Source of the DNA: Tritrichomonas foetus
Taxonomy: Eukaryota > Parabasalia > Tritrichomonadida > Tritrichomonadidae
Length of the DNA: 64,000 bases
Assembly (NCBI GenBank): GCA_001839685.1
Contig: MLAK01000774.1
Coordinates: 1 to 64,000, forward strand
Reading direction: 5' to 3'
Part shown: piece by piece, positions 11,201 to 19,580 of the stretch
Numbering within the stretch: position 1 is the stretch's first letter
How the letters are laid out: each line of letters starts with the position of its first letter
Program-made: the position numbers and the translations under genes
Notes under the pieces: generated by a model
Seen by the model: only the letters and a program-made list of their open reading frames with translations
The model's database searches: none
What the model was told of the DNA's origin: nothing

Positions 11201-11429
11201 TTGTTGCATTTGAAACGACATTCCCATTCAGTACTTGAACAATTTCTGTGAGTTTTTTGTTCTTTTTGTGACTGTTCATAAGAAGCGCGTGTAATTGTCG
11301 AAATATATCTGTGAACATTGGATTACTCACAAGTTCACACATTTCTCCGAATATTTGTTTAAAATCAGTTTCGATCTGTAAAATTTCTTCATCGAGAACT
11401 CCATGATTCGGCGTTTTTTTAACATCCAT
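8262..11429 (-). CDS. CFAP58: CFAP58-like flagella-associated coiled-coil protein
   Basis: This 1055-aa, almost wholly coiled-coil protein matches the CFAP58 (CCDC147) family along its length. The diagnostic part is near residues 65-115: VVSNATKVASLLKMSEDDQ, then an RAW K/LVN segment and EEINNLTEAV, equivalent to the family's VVNSAKVATALKLSQDDQ…KAWKMVD block. A second family signature is VHRWTMLQAMSPNIFKQI near residue 715. In other eukaryotes CFAP58 is needed for flagellar assembly and axoneme integrity, which fits a flagellated protist. Roughly the last 175 residues are a basic Ser/Thr/Arg-rich tail absent from the usual ~870-aa protein. ATG start. The gene is single-exon. Confidence 0.85.
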   Translation of the reverse strand: MDVKKTPNHGVLDEEILQIETDFKQIFGEMCELVSNPMFTDIFRQLHALLMNSHKKNKKLTEIVQVLNGNVVSNATKVASLLKMSEDDQLTIDRYKEEYNRAWKLVNSSQEKESQALSLCEKMREEINNLTEAVHEQSVSENKFNDIKTDINSFMEELKNIEHEYSVVTSDMNQMNAKLSIALKGKERARAEVEDLEISIQNEEIKFDKAHEKRIEYQKEIDSVSFEAKDYNDIIANNVNQIKELHKNINDNRQEIIRYRSVKKEYQNDYDTIYRKIKTATETRDRVLHSVNKNLSKVRYMTQKVEEANAELDKQQGKNSKMDEILLSYEDELNEAKEYANEVKNKITDISKVRKDKNQQIIDVLRANGVSEAKIRQRSRENDFARRQIQKITTNLKNEIMDTKGEAEITSIVDNAVSLEKLNHQKEGIRAHDVELETKIYEQKTHEAKVQLVRLNDNKGIIMKELGSANSWLEKLEKSGKDHDKFIHEMRHERDIISNQIEGLVNENAEYTANIAAKNEELLQLKKDIQKRTEECISIHFQTRGVEKQINALNGMVDMTKRLCDEIKSTIVGYKAEGAKLRLIFDEAHKDINMARSELQNIEEVSRLIGRQLCRKRDEVEKASTEMKTLLHQMQRSYNMYEQQTDQINELNEELEQKIYQNRLLRQKSECEHDLEMEVITLETRLIHEKEIRNRFEEEFERPMNVHRWTMLQAMSPNIFKQITMIQFLKHKIELVVRKQIKLNEKKAQLQKTIEINNSRMKNCKIQDGQYALSIMKEAISRKDKELNEMENELKEKAGYMKEMKETVDFAKLKVKQSHIATSSLKRQMPKTEIPTLPINTPKFIERTRLGGGFNLSSQKDKINDKIPEKSARTPQTTRPVSRKKVNEDDFYPSSNSSSNHFSIREVSTNSDLRRKKNPSSNLTVTIDYPMSSRTVTAQTWKPKKNASSRIAMNQELSVKPAISVRPISEINSNRDSLRRTKPMKTAPKSNQNKININESDTADFNPSNGRPKSARRTKVTKERPAKSSRLSENSNSSLSSKRSVNVHIMTIDPF

Positions 11430-12358
11430 TCCCGATGATTTTTGAATAGACGTTTAATAATTAAAACACGTTTCTTACATGACCATTTATTAATTCAAAA
11501 AATCTGTCAATTGATGAAAAGAAATTTGTCACGTGAAATGATGAGTCGGTATATTATATTTTTTATAGAAGATAAAAATTATCTGCATGTTGAATTGCTC
11601 TTTTTCTAATTTAACGAAAATTACGAAAAAAGGCACAAAAATATATTAATCATTATTGGACGTTTTTTTGGATTTTTTGTTCCTCATTTTACATTTATAA
11701 TGAACAGAATCTTATGGATGAAAAACAATTAACAAATAAGCATCATTCAAGGCGAAAAAAGGAGAAGGAATAGTGAAAAACAATGGTAAATGTCAAACGG
11801 TTATGGACAATAAAATTGTGATATAATTTGGCCGTCAAGCAATTTCTTTATTTCAATTGTATTGTATCGTCATTATTTTACAATAAGAAAGCTAATCAAA
11901 TTTTTCGCTCGGTTTCTTAGCACAATACTTTTTTAATAACTGGTTTATGTTTAATACATCTTTTTTAAAAAAATATTTCATAAATTAGCCTCTGAAAACA
12001 CTTCTTATAAGAAATCACGAAAAAATATCTTGAGATGAGAAAACAGTAGAATGATACATTAAATGAGAAATCTTTAATCCAACTTTTAAATGTGATTTCC
12101 CAATAAAATATGAGATATTTAATGATTATTCAAGTAATATTATTTCTGAATTTGCTATGTAGTGGGATTACTTTTACCCACTCTTTTATCTTCCAATTTC
12201 ACTCATAATCACACCTGATTGAAATGAAAAAAAGGAATCAATAATGATTGGAAATTCCAATAATTTCACCAGTGAATTGACGATAACCGTCATATTTCCT
12301 ATAGGAGAGTCAAACCGATTTTTTTCAATAGGCAAAAGTAAATCAACAATCACAAAAA
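11430..12358. other. Divergent spacer between CFAP58-like and dynamin genes
   Basis: This 929-bp AT-rich region is shared by two divergently transcribed genes. I see no open gene. The only recognisable element is the initiator next to the dynamin ATG. Confidence 0.6.
12350..12354 (+). promoter_or_regulatory. Initiator (Inr) of the dynamin gene
   Basis: TCACA fits the trichomonad initiator TCA(+1)YW. The +1 A would be 12352, giving a 7-base 5' UTR, in the short range usual for Trichomonas mRNAs. It also supports the ATG at 12359 as the true start. Confidence 0.6.
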
Positions 12359-14158
12359 ATGCAGGCGAATACTATGCAAGCACTTATTCCTGTACTCAAC
12401 AAGTTACAGGATGTTTTCACACGCGTCGGAAACGATTCCATCGCGTTACCACAGATCGTCGTTGTCGGTTCTCAGTCTTCAGGTAAATCATCCGTTCTTG
12501 AATCACTCGTTCAAAAAGATTTCCTCCCTCGTGGTTCTGGTATTGTTACAAGACGTCCACTTATTCTTCAGCTTATTCATAGCGAACCAACCGACAAACC
12601 AGCAGAATATGCCGAATTCTTGCATCAGCCAGATCGCCGCTACACCAATTTCAATGAGGTCAGCCAGGAAATCGTTGACGAAACAGTACGTCTTTGTGGT
12701 GAAAATGGAATTTCTGACGTCCCAATCAACCTTAAAGTTCATTCTCCAACAGTTTTGAACCTTACACTTGTCGATCTTCCAGGTTTGACAAAGGTTGCTA
12801 CCGAAGGACAGCCACAAGACCTTCCAAAACTTATCCACAACATGGTTTTGAAATTTGTCACACCAAAGAATTCGATTATTTTGTCAGTCATTCCAGCCAA
12901 CTCCGATCTTGCAAACGCAGATTCCCTCCTCATGGCTAAACAAGTCGATCCAGAAGGCGTCAGGACAATCGGCGTTCTGACCAAATTAGATATCATGGAT
13001 AAAGGCACAAACGCTCGTGATATTCTCCTCAATAAGGTCTATCCACTTACCCTCGGTTACATCGCTGTCGTCAACCGTTCACAAAAGGATATCAACGAGA
13101 ATAAGCCAATGAAGAAAGTTCTCGAAGAAGAGCGTCGTTTCTTCGTAACTCACCCAGATTATCGCGATCTTGCAGACACAAACGGCTACGGATATCTTGC
13201 CCAACAGCTCAACACAATTTTGATGAAGCATATCAAGTCTTGCCTTCCAGCTGTCCACAACGAAATTAATGAACTCCTTCGTAGAAAAGAGCGTGAACTT
13301 GCAGGCTATGGTGAAGTTTTCGGAAACACACTTGAAGAGCAACAAATGTATCTCTATCGAATGATTGAACACTACCTTGAAGAATATAACGGACATCTTC
13401 TTGGTACATCTGATCAACTTCGTATGAATGGTCTCGATGGTGGTCAATATTTAATGGATCATCTCATTTATGAATTCCCAGCCAAGCTTAAGTCCATTCC
13501 AGCAGCTACATCAATTGATAAATCAGTTGTTCTGAAGATGATTGAAGCCAACAGCGGTATTCAACGTTCCCTCTTCTTCCCAGAAGCTACCTTCCATCGT
13601 TTAATCGCAGACTACTGCGAAAAGATGAGGCAACCAGCCATCGAGGCTGCCGAAATTGTCCATCACAGAATGATGGAGCTTCACCAAAACATTCACTTGG
13701 CTGAACTCGACAGATTCCCAAAGGCCAAAATCGCTCTTGCTCAAGCCATCGGTGACATTGCTAAGGAAACAGTCGAAGAATGCATTACTTTCGTAAATAA
13801 TATCATTGACATCCTTAGCGCCTATGTTGATCCGTCCTTCAAAGAGAAGATGCACGCAACAACAATTAAGACAAACAACGTACAGAGCAATGTCGATCTC
13901 CTTCTCGAATTAGTTGACCAATATTTCACACAATGCAAGACCATGGTTTGTGACGCAGTTCCAAAGGCTGTACACAGAATCATCATCAAACAATCAACCG
14001 AACTCATGAGGTATGAGCTCTTTAAGAGACTCGTCGTAAAGCCAGACCTTGCCGAAGATCCAGATGTCGCCCAAAGAAGGAAGAAGTGCTTGGCACTCAT
14101 CGGAGCACTCAAGGAGGCATCAAGTATCCTCAACGAAGTCAGAATGACACGCGTCTAA
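12359..14158 (+). CDS. DRP: Dynamin-related GTPase (DRP)
   Basis: This is a 599-aa dynamin-superfamily GTPase. The P-loop is GSQSSGKSS (37-45), the switch I threonine lies in IVTRRP, G3 is DLPGLTKVA, G4 is TKLD and the following conserved segment includes VNRSQKDI. The middle/stalk region follows, and the C-terminus has the GTPase effector segment (LAEDPDVAQRRKKCLAL…). There is no PH domain, proline-rich tail or long insert B, so it is smaller than animal DRP1 and resembles organelle-division DRPs. In Trichomonas, DRPs act in hydrogenosome division; that role here is inferred. Codon use has many C-ending codons, unlike the coiled-coil neighbours, which suggests strong expression. The 3' end is partly duplicated after 14391 by an assembly artefact; this copy is complete. 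Confidence 0.95.
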   Translation: MQANTMQALIPVLNKLQDVFTRVGNDSIALPQIVVVGSQSSGKSSVLESLVQKDFLPRGSGIVTRRPLILQLIHSEPTDKPAEYAEFLHQPDRRYTNFNEVSQEIVDETVRLCGENGISDVPINLKVHSPTVLNLTLVDLPGLTKVATEGQPQDLPKLIHNMVLKFVTPKNSIILSVIPANSDLANADSLLMAKQVDPEGVRTIGVLTKLDIMDKGTNARDILLNKVYPLTLGYIAVVNRSQKDINENKPMKKVLEEERRFFVTHPDYRDLADTNGYGYLAQQLNTILMKHIKSCLPAVHNEINELLRRKERELAGYGEVFGNTLEEQQMYLYRMIEHYLEEYNGHLLGTSDQLRMNGLDGGQYLMDHLIYEFPAKLKSIPAATSIDKSVVLKMIEANSGIQRSLFFPEATFHRLIADYCEKMRQPAIEAAEIVHHRMMELHQNIHLAELDRFPKAKIALAQAIGDIAKETVEECITFVNNIIDILSAYVDPSFKEKMHATTIKTNNVQSNVDLLLELVDQYFTQCKTMVCDAVPKAVHRIIIKQSTELMRYELFKRLVVKPDLAEDPDVAQRRKKCLALIGALKEASSILNEVRMTRV

Positions 14159-14784
14159 ATTATCAAAATCAATTAAAACTTTTTTCTAGAAACTTTTCTT
14201 TTTTTATCATTTGAGGCGTACAGAGAAGTTTGCTAATCAGCACTTCTATGTCTGCTTGATTGGCCACTTCTCATTCTTGATGTTTCATGTTGATGACTTT
14301 TAGGTGATCATACTTCTTTAGAATATAAATACTTCTTTAGAATATAAATACTTCTTTGGAATATAAATACTTCTTTAGAATAGGAAAAAANCCGAACTCA
14401 TGAGGTATGAGCTCTTTAAGAGACTCGTCGTAAAGCCAGACCTTGCCGAAGATCCAGATGTCGCCCAAAGAAGGAAGAAGTGCTTGGCACTCATCGGAGC
14501 ACTCAAGGAGGCATCAAGTATCCTCAACGAAGTCAGAATGACACGCGTCTAAATTATCAAAATCAATTAAAACTTTTTTCTAGAAACTTTTCTTTTTTTA
14601 TCATTTGAGGCGTACAGAGAAGTTTGCTAATCAGCACTTCTATGTCTGCTTGATTGGCCACTTCTCATTCTTGATGTTTCATGTTGATGACTTTTAGGTG
14701 ATCATACTTCTTTAGAATATAAATACTTCTTTAGAATATAAATACTTCTTTGGAATATAAATACTTCTTTAGAATAGGAAAAAA
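13998..14784. repeat. 393-bp direct duplication of the dynamin 3' end around N14391 (probable assembly artefact)
   Basis: Bases 13998-14390 reappear as 14392-14784 with no difference that I can see, and the N is the only base between them. The second copy therefore holds the last ~50 codons of dynamin, its stop and its 3' UTR without a start. Perfect identity including non-coding DNA, with an N at the boundary, points to an unmerged contig overlap, so the true locus is probably ~394 bp shorter. Confidence 0.85.
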
Positions 14785-14867
14785 TATTTCTTGTGAAAAA
14801 AGAGAAAAAGAAACAAACAAGCGAATAACAAAACCAAATGCTTATATTTTTATTTATAATTCACAAG
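14159..14867. other. Dynamin 3' flank (seen twice through the artefact)
   Basis: This stretch holds the dynamin 3' UTR, a small hairpin (14224-14247: agaag/cttct and tgct/agca around aatc) and the 19-bp tandem repeat, then the artefactual second copy of the dynamin end. There is no separate gene. Confidence 0.7.
14312..14384. repeat. 19-bp tandem repeat downstream of dynamin
   Basis: There are nearly four copies of acttctttagaatataaat, the third with one substitution. The array recurs at 14706-14778 only because the whole block is duplicated around the N. Confidence 0.85.
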
Positions 14868-15569
14868 TTAAGTATTGCTGAATGGTGCTCCAGCCATTCT
14901 GACAGACAGCTTACGATCATGCAAATAGTATCCATCCATTTGCTCGATCGCCTTTATCCTGCACTCAGAGTCGATAATTCGAATGAATGCAAACGAACTT
15001 TGCACTTCTTCATTCTCAATAATTCTGAGTTCATAAGGCTTATATTTCATGAAGAGCTGCCTAAGCTGAACATCTGTCACGTTTATGGGAATGTTGGCAA
15101 CATATATTGTATCATTTTCTTGATAACGATCGTCATATTGCTCATACGACCTATTTTTGAAAGTTCGTTGATGCTTATGATATTTTGCATGACCGCCCGA
15201 ATTATTTATATTATTATTGTTGGAATTATTGATATTGACTGAAGATTGCTGTCCGGATGATGAGTATTGTTGTGTTGGTGCGTCAGTATTCCAATCGCCT
15301 TCACGCAATGCAGGCATCACATGAAGATATCGCCCGTTGATGAAGAGAGGATCTTTTGACTTGAGGCATCTGTTATACGATTCGTAGTTTTCAAATGTTA
15401 AGAAACCAATTCCTCGATTAATTGCTTCTCCGTAGCCATTATCTCGAACGATAATGGTGCAAGTTTTCACTGGGCCGAAATGTTTGAAAGCGTCTTTAAA
15501 ATTATCGTTGGTGAAATCAAAAGGAAGATTTTTCACGAAGATCCGATTCTGCACCTCTCGGTTGTCCAT
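14868..15569 (-). CDS. Two-RRM RNA-binding protein
   Basis: I place the start at the ATG at 15569 (233 aa), not at the longer ATG at 15665, because the extra 33 residues are a Phe/Ile-rich AT-biased stretch and the family begins just before RRM1. RRM1 (about 8-86) has RNP2 IFVKNL and RNP1 RGIGFLTF. An Asn/Ser/Gln-rich linker with an N-repeat (110-125) follows. RRM2 (about 153-228) has RNP2 IYVANI and a weaker RNP1 (SSFAFIRI). The protein should bind RNA in nucleus or cytoplasm; the target is unknown. Two-RRM proteins of this size are common in mRNA processing. Confidence 0.88.
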   Translation of the reverse strand: MDNREVQNRIFVKNLPFDFTNDNFKDAFKHFGPVKTCTIIVRDNGYGEAINRGIGFLTFENYESYNRCLKSKDPLFINGRYLHVMPALREGDWNTDAPTQQYSSSGQQSSVNINNSNNNNINNSGGHAKYHKHQRTFKNRSYEQYDDRYQENDTIYVANIPINVTDVQLRQLFMKYKPYELRIIENEEVQSSFAFIRIIDSECRIKAIEQMDGYYLHDRKLSVRMAGAPFSNT

Positions 15570-15847
15570 GTTGATTTTTGGGTAAAATTGAGAAAATTTG
15601 AATGGCAAATAGATAATTGTGATAAAAAAATCAAATGCCAATAAGGCTTTTTGAAAATAATTGCACAATTCACAATCAGAAATAAAATTTCAGAACCATT
15701 GAATTAATCACGATATCAATTGTAAATATTTGAAGAAAATTGAATGATTATAGTAACGACATATTATTCTTTCAAATGAAAGATTAATTGGCAATTATTT
15801 TGGTTTGAAACATAAAATGAGGAATTTTTCAAACACATGATTTTATA

Positions 15848-17220
15848 TTAAAAACATCTAAACAGTTTCAAAGCCATCATACCATATGATTGCGCCTCAT
15901 CACTATTCGTTTCGCAAGCTCCACCATAATAAGTATTAATATTTTCATCGTATTTTTGCAAAAACGTGGTAAATTTCGGTGTGAAAGATGGGATTTCTCG
16001 TGCGGCTTTTACGAGCTTTGGTTTTTTCGCAATCGCAACAATAATTTTATTCGCGAGTAATTTCATTGAAGCCCTCAAATGACAGTCTTTGGATTGTGTA
16101 TTAACCATAACTTGGTGAATAAGGAATTTTGCTTGTTCTTCATCGGATTCTGCGCAGTTGTTGTAGGAAAAGAATCCTGAAATAAACGTACGGCACTCAT
16201 TGTGAAGAATTGAATGCCCACAATTTTCAATCATTATAGCAAAAACTGTTTTTGCTAATTGTAATTTTATAATGTATGGGCGCATGAGTTCATCATATTG
16301 CATCATTTTGGTTAATATTGATAAACATGCACAAGAAGACCTTGTTCGACATTTTATTGGATCTTTGATTATTTCGACGGCTGATTGAAAAAGGCCATGC
16401 AGCATTTCTTGTGTTCGTGGGTGGAAAATGGCAGAAAGTGCTTCCCAGCGTGCATCTTCTATAAATTGTGGATAATCACCAATGTTTCGATTTAATGAGT
16501 AAACGAATGCGTGATTACACACATGCTTTGAAAAAAGTGGATTTTCTGCACAAATTTTGATAAGTTTGAGTAAAGCGACAAGTAAATTGGCTTGATTATC
16601 ATATATTCCCGTATCCACTGCACATCTGTATTCATCAACTTCTGTATGAATAGTTTCAATGAACCCGATATCATTGATTAACCAGTTTTGCACATTTATA
16701 TTTTCTGGGTCTGGCTTACAAAGTGATTCGAAGAGTGACATGACTGTAGTTTCCGAAACCACTGACAGAAGCTGAAGAATAAACCCACATGATTGTATCA
16801 AATAATTTGAATCAACTAAATAAATGGCATATGTGAGTGTTGAGATTCTGCTGAGCATCAAAGGAGTTGTGTCGTTTTTTCCAAGAATGGTGCAGACTGC
16901 ATTATGAAAAAGATTATTCTGCAAAATTGCTTCAGTCAGTGTTGGATCACAATGCTCAAAAAGTGCAAAAGCTCTAGCACTCAATTCTGGCTGATCATTA
17001 GAAAAAACCAACTCAATTAAATCCGAGGCATGATTCACAAAACTGGCGTTAAAGAAAACAAAAGATACAATTCAATAACCTGTCGATCTTCCTGACGAAA
17101 CAGTCGAAAAATTAAAGGATGGTTCAAAATGTCTGGCAAGCCTGTATCAGGTGATTTAAGCAACTTTGTGAGAGCAGGAGGCTGACAGACATTGTCAGGA
17201 GAAATCGCTTCTATTTCCAT
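15848..17220 (-). CDS. SAPS-domain protein, putative PP6 regulatory subunit, with one intron
   Basis: The gene reads as two exons, 17220-17069 and 17042-15848, giving 1347 coding bases (448 aa). Without splicing, exon 1 stops after 61 codons and the rest has no ATG, only an in-frame GTG. Removing 26 bases joins the frames inside a conserved helix (RQEDRQVIE | FFVNHASDLIEL). The product matches the SAPS (SIT4-associated) family: N-terminal DILNHP…FRLFRQED resembles the DDILQE…LFLCRQQC segment of PP6R proteins, and TVMSLFESL…VQNWLIND resembles the ALMDLLLRL…VLHWLNEE block. These proteins are helical-repeat scaffolds for PP6/Sit4 phosphatase. At 448 aa it is shorter than animal or yeast members and lacks their long C-terminal tails. 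Confidence 0.8.
17043..17068 (-). other. Putative 26-nt spliceosomal intron in the SAPS gene
   Basis: On the minus strand the segment begins GTATCT and ends TTTAACGCCAG. The 5' end is close to the trichomonad splice motif GTAYGT, and TTTAAC lies a few bases before the AG, where Trichomonas introns carry CTAAC. Removal restores one frame through a conserved domain. A one-base sequencing deletion is the main alternative. Confidence 0.7.
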
Positions 17221-17471
17221 CTGGAAATTGATAAAAATATGGTTAGATTAATAAACTTTTTAACCATATATTTGGCTTCTTTTTGAATATAGATGTTAAC
17301 TTTTTGATTAATGTTTTTTTAGTATAAAATTTCATGATGTTGATCGGAGATAAACTTTTTCATTTAACGATATAGTTTCAATAGTTTATTTCTGATGTAT
17401 TTTTTATTTCAAAGATAATGGCGAAAACAAGGTGAATTATCTTTTTCTCAACCAAAATTCTTTTTGAGTAA

Positions 17472-19154
17472 ATGATATGGATTTTTTTATTTGGATTGTT
17501 TAACCGGATCTTCATCCCTTACAATATAGTTAAAGAATCTTATTTCACACAAGTAAAATGGAGCAACCTTATTTCATTTTTGAATAATTCAAACCTCACT
17601 ATAGCTTATATAGGAAATATTGATCATTTTCATCCAATGACATCAATGATGAATAATGCAGCAATAACATTTGGACACAAAATTAGTTTTATTTCACTAG
17701 ACTCAAGTGGTGCTGATAAATTTTTACAACAGTATAATTGCACAGGCGAATCTTTGTTTTTCTTTATTGGGCAAAAAGTATGGCTAGCTTGTTCAACACC
17801 TGGAACCGAGACATCATTTCAATTTATGATTTCCAGCTTTCTTCAACAAACCATTTCATCAGTGAATAATATTCAAACTTTGCATTCAATTCTTGGTCAT
17901 TTCCACTTTTCTTTTATTACAAGTCATGAAAATCTTGAAAGTGTTTTCACTTTAAGATATAAATCATCACCTTTCCTTGGTCCTATTGACATCATTATCG
18001 CTAATGATATTGTTCTAAATGAATTAAAAATTACTAACGAAAAAATCGCAATTTATCGACAAGAGGATCATTCGATTGAAGTGATAAACATTTCATTTGA
18101 ATCAATTTTTGAAGCTGTAAAGCCAACATTTAGGAGATTAGTAAATACAGATCTTTTTGATAAAACAAAACCTATTGCTGCCCTCGTTGTTGATGAATTA
18201 TCAAGTGAAATGGAAGACTTTTTATATCATATTTATTTGAAATATAAAGAAAATTTCATTGTTGGCTGGATTCCTCCTCTTCGTCATTATATTGTTGAGA
18301 GATCGACTTTAATTAATGTTAATGAACAAAAGCCATTTTTCATTGCTTTTCATGCATTTGATCGTTCATTTTATCCATATAGCAACTTAATCACAATCGA
18401 TTTATTACAAAAAGAAAACACACAAAAACTTCCGCCAGAATTTTCATCACATAAATTTACGAAAGATTTATGGAACGAAATTTGCTCGTTTTATTTAATG
18501 AATATAATAGAGAACAAAATTAATCGAACATACCATTCATCAACAAAGCCCGATTTATTATTTAATGAGTCACATGTGAATTATTTAGTTGGAAAGAATT
18601 ATTCAGATTTCATTAAAACCCAAAAAGATTTAATCATACTTTACTATTATGATGACAATAGTGAAGAAACTCTAAATGCTAGAAATGAACTCAAAAAAGT
18701 CGCAGAATTTTTTTCAAATGAATCGTCACTTCTATTCGGAGCAATCGAAATGAATCAGAATTCAGTACCAGAATGTTTCCCCAATTTTGCTTTGAATTAT
18801 GCACCTCATATAAGATTGATTAAAACAGATAAAACTCAAATTCCATTTCTCCATGTCATCAAATCGAATGAAATCATGAGGTTTATAGCTCACTTTTCTT
18901 CATCAAACTTCACAATTGAAATACCTCAAAAAGATGAAGATGAATTTAAAAAAGAAGCTGCACATTTTGTCCAAATTATGTATGCACTCCCAGAAAATGA
19001 AAGAGAAATTGTTAAAGAATATTTCAAGCAAATGTGGATCAATTTAGACATTGATTATGGTGTGAAAATTGATGATGAAGAAATTCCAATGGAAGGAATA
19101 GAATTCATTCATGACGAAGAAAATCATTCACATGAAACAACAAATGAATTATAG
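17472..19154 (+). CDS. Secretory-pathway thioredoxin-fold (PDI-like) protein without CxxC
   Basis: This 560-aa protein begins with a short hydrophobic segment (MIWIFLFGLFNRIFI) that could be a signal peptide or anchor. An N-terminal thioredoxin-like unit (about 44-120, LTIAYIGN… to SLFFFIGQ) and a C-terminal one (about 385-475, DLIILYYYDDNSEET…) have the βαβ pattern of PDI domains. The position that should hold WCGHC reads YYDDNSEE, so no redox motif is present. There are several N-glycosylation sequons (NLT, NCT, NIS, NYS, NFT). The acidic C-terminus ends in TNEL, which resembles an ER-retrieval tetrapeptide. I infer a non-catalytic ER chaperone-like protein; remote homology only. Confidence 0.6.
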   Translation: MIWIFLFGLFNRIFIPYNIVKESYFTQVKWSNLISFLNNSNLTIAYIGNIDHFHPMTSMMNNAAITFGHKISFISLDSSGADKFLQQYNCTGESLFFFIGQKVWLACSTPGTETSFQFMISSFLQQTISSVNNIQTLHSILGHFHFSFITSHENLESVFTLRYKSSPFLGPIDIIIANDIVLNELKITNEKIAIYRQEDHSIEVINISFESIFEAVKPTFRRLVNTDLFDKTKPIAALVVDELSSEMEDFLYHIYLKYKENFIVGWIPPLRHYIVERSTLINVNEQKPFFIAFHAFDRSFYPYSNLITIDLLQKENTQKLPPEFSSHKFTKDLWNEICSFYLMNIIENKINRTYHSSTKPDLLFNESHVNYLVGKNYSDFIKTQKDLIILYYYDDNSEETLNARNELKKVAEFFSNESSLLFGAIEMNQNSVPECFPNFALNYAPHIRLIKTDKTQIPFLHVIKSNEIMRFIAHFSSSNFTIEIPQKDEDEFKKEAAHFVQIMYALPENEREIVKEYFKQMWINLDIDYGVKIDDEEIPMEGIEFIHDEENHSHETTNEL

Positions 19155-19580
19155 TTTATTTCGGAAATTAATAATTTCAAATTAGTAATGAATCATTGCT
19201 AATGATGTATTTATTTGAATAAACAAAATAGAGTTTTTATCAATGAGTTTTTTTTTTCCCCCTTCACCCTTTTTTGTACTTTCAAAAACGATGAACCGTC
19301 AATGGTGATTATTTGACCAACAACCGACTTTTTTCGAATATCACTTCACTACCAAATTTCTCCAATGTGGTTTATCTCAAAAACAGTTTTTTAAAGTCAT
19401 TTTCTATAGAATCTTGAATAGTTTTTGAAATATTTTTTGAATAAAAATATTCAATCCGCATAGAATTTTCAATTTCATTGTTTATGAGGGTTTGATGGAA
19501 TGTTTATGAGGCCGACCAAGTAAGCATTGTAAGATTCTGACATTTCTATCCAAATTTTCAAAACCAAAACAAAATCAAAA
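19155..19580. other. Spacer between PDI-like and transporter genes
   Basis: This AT-rich region holds one pyrimidine tract (ttttttttcccccttcaccc near 19250). No gene or clear regulatory motif is seen; TCAAAAATG abuts the next start but does not match the initiator consensus. Confidence 0.5.

Noticed and set aside
14392..14551. Dynamin pseudogene fragment
   Set aside because: It is identical to the end of the intact gene, and the two copies are separated only by an N, so it is an assembly overlap.
15570..15668. 33-residue N-terminal extension of the RRM protein as a presequence
   Set aside because: The stretch is Phe/Ile/Leu-rich without a signal or presequence pattern, and the internal ATG sits just ahead of RRM1.
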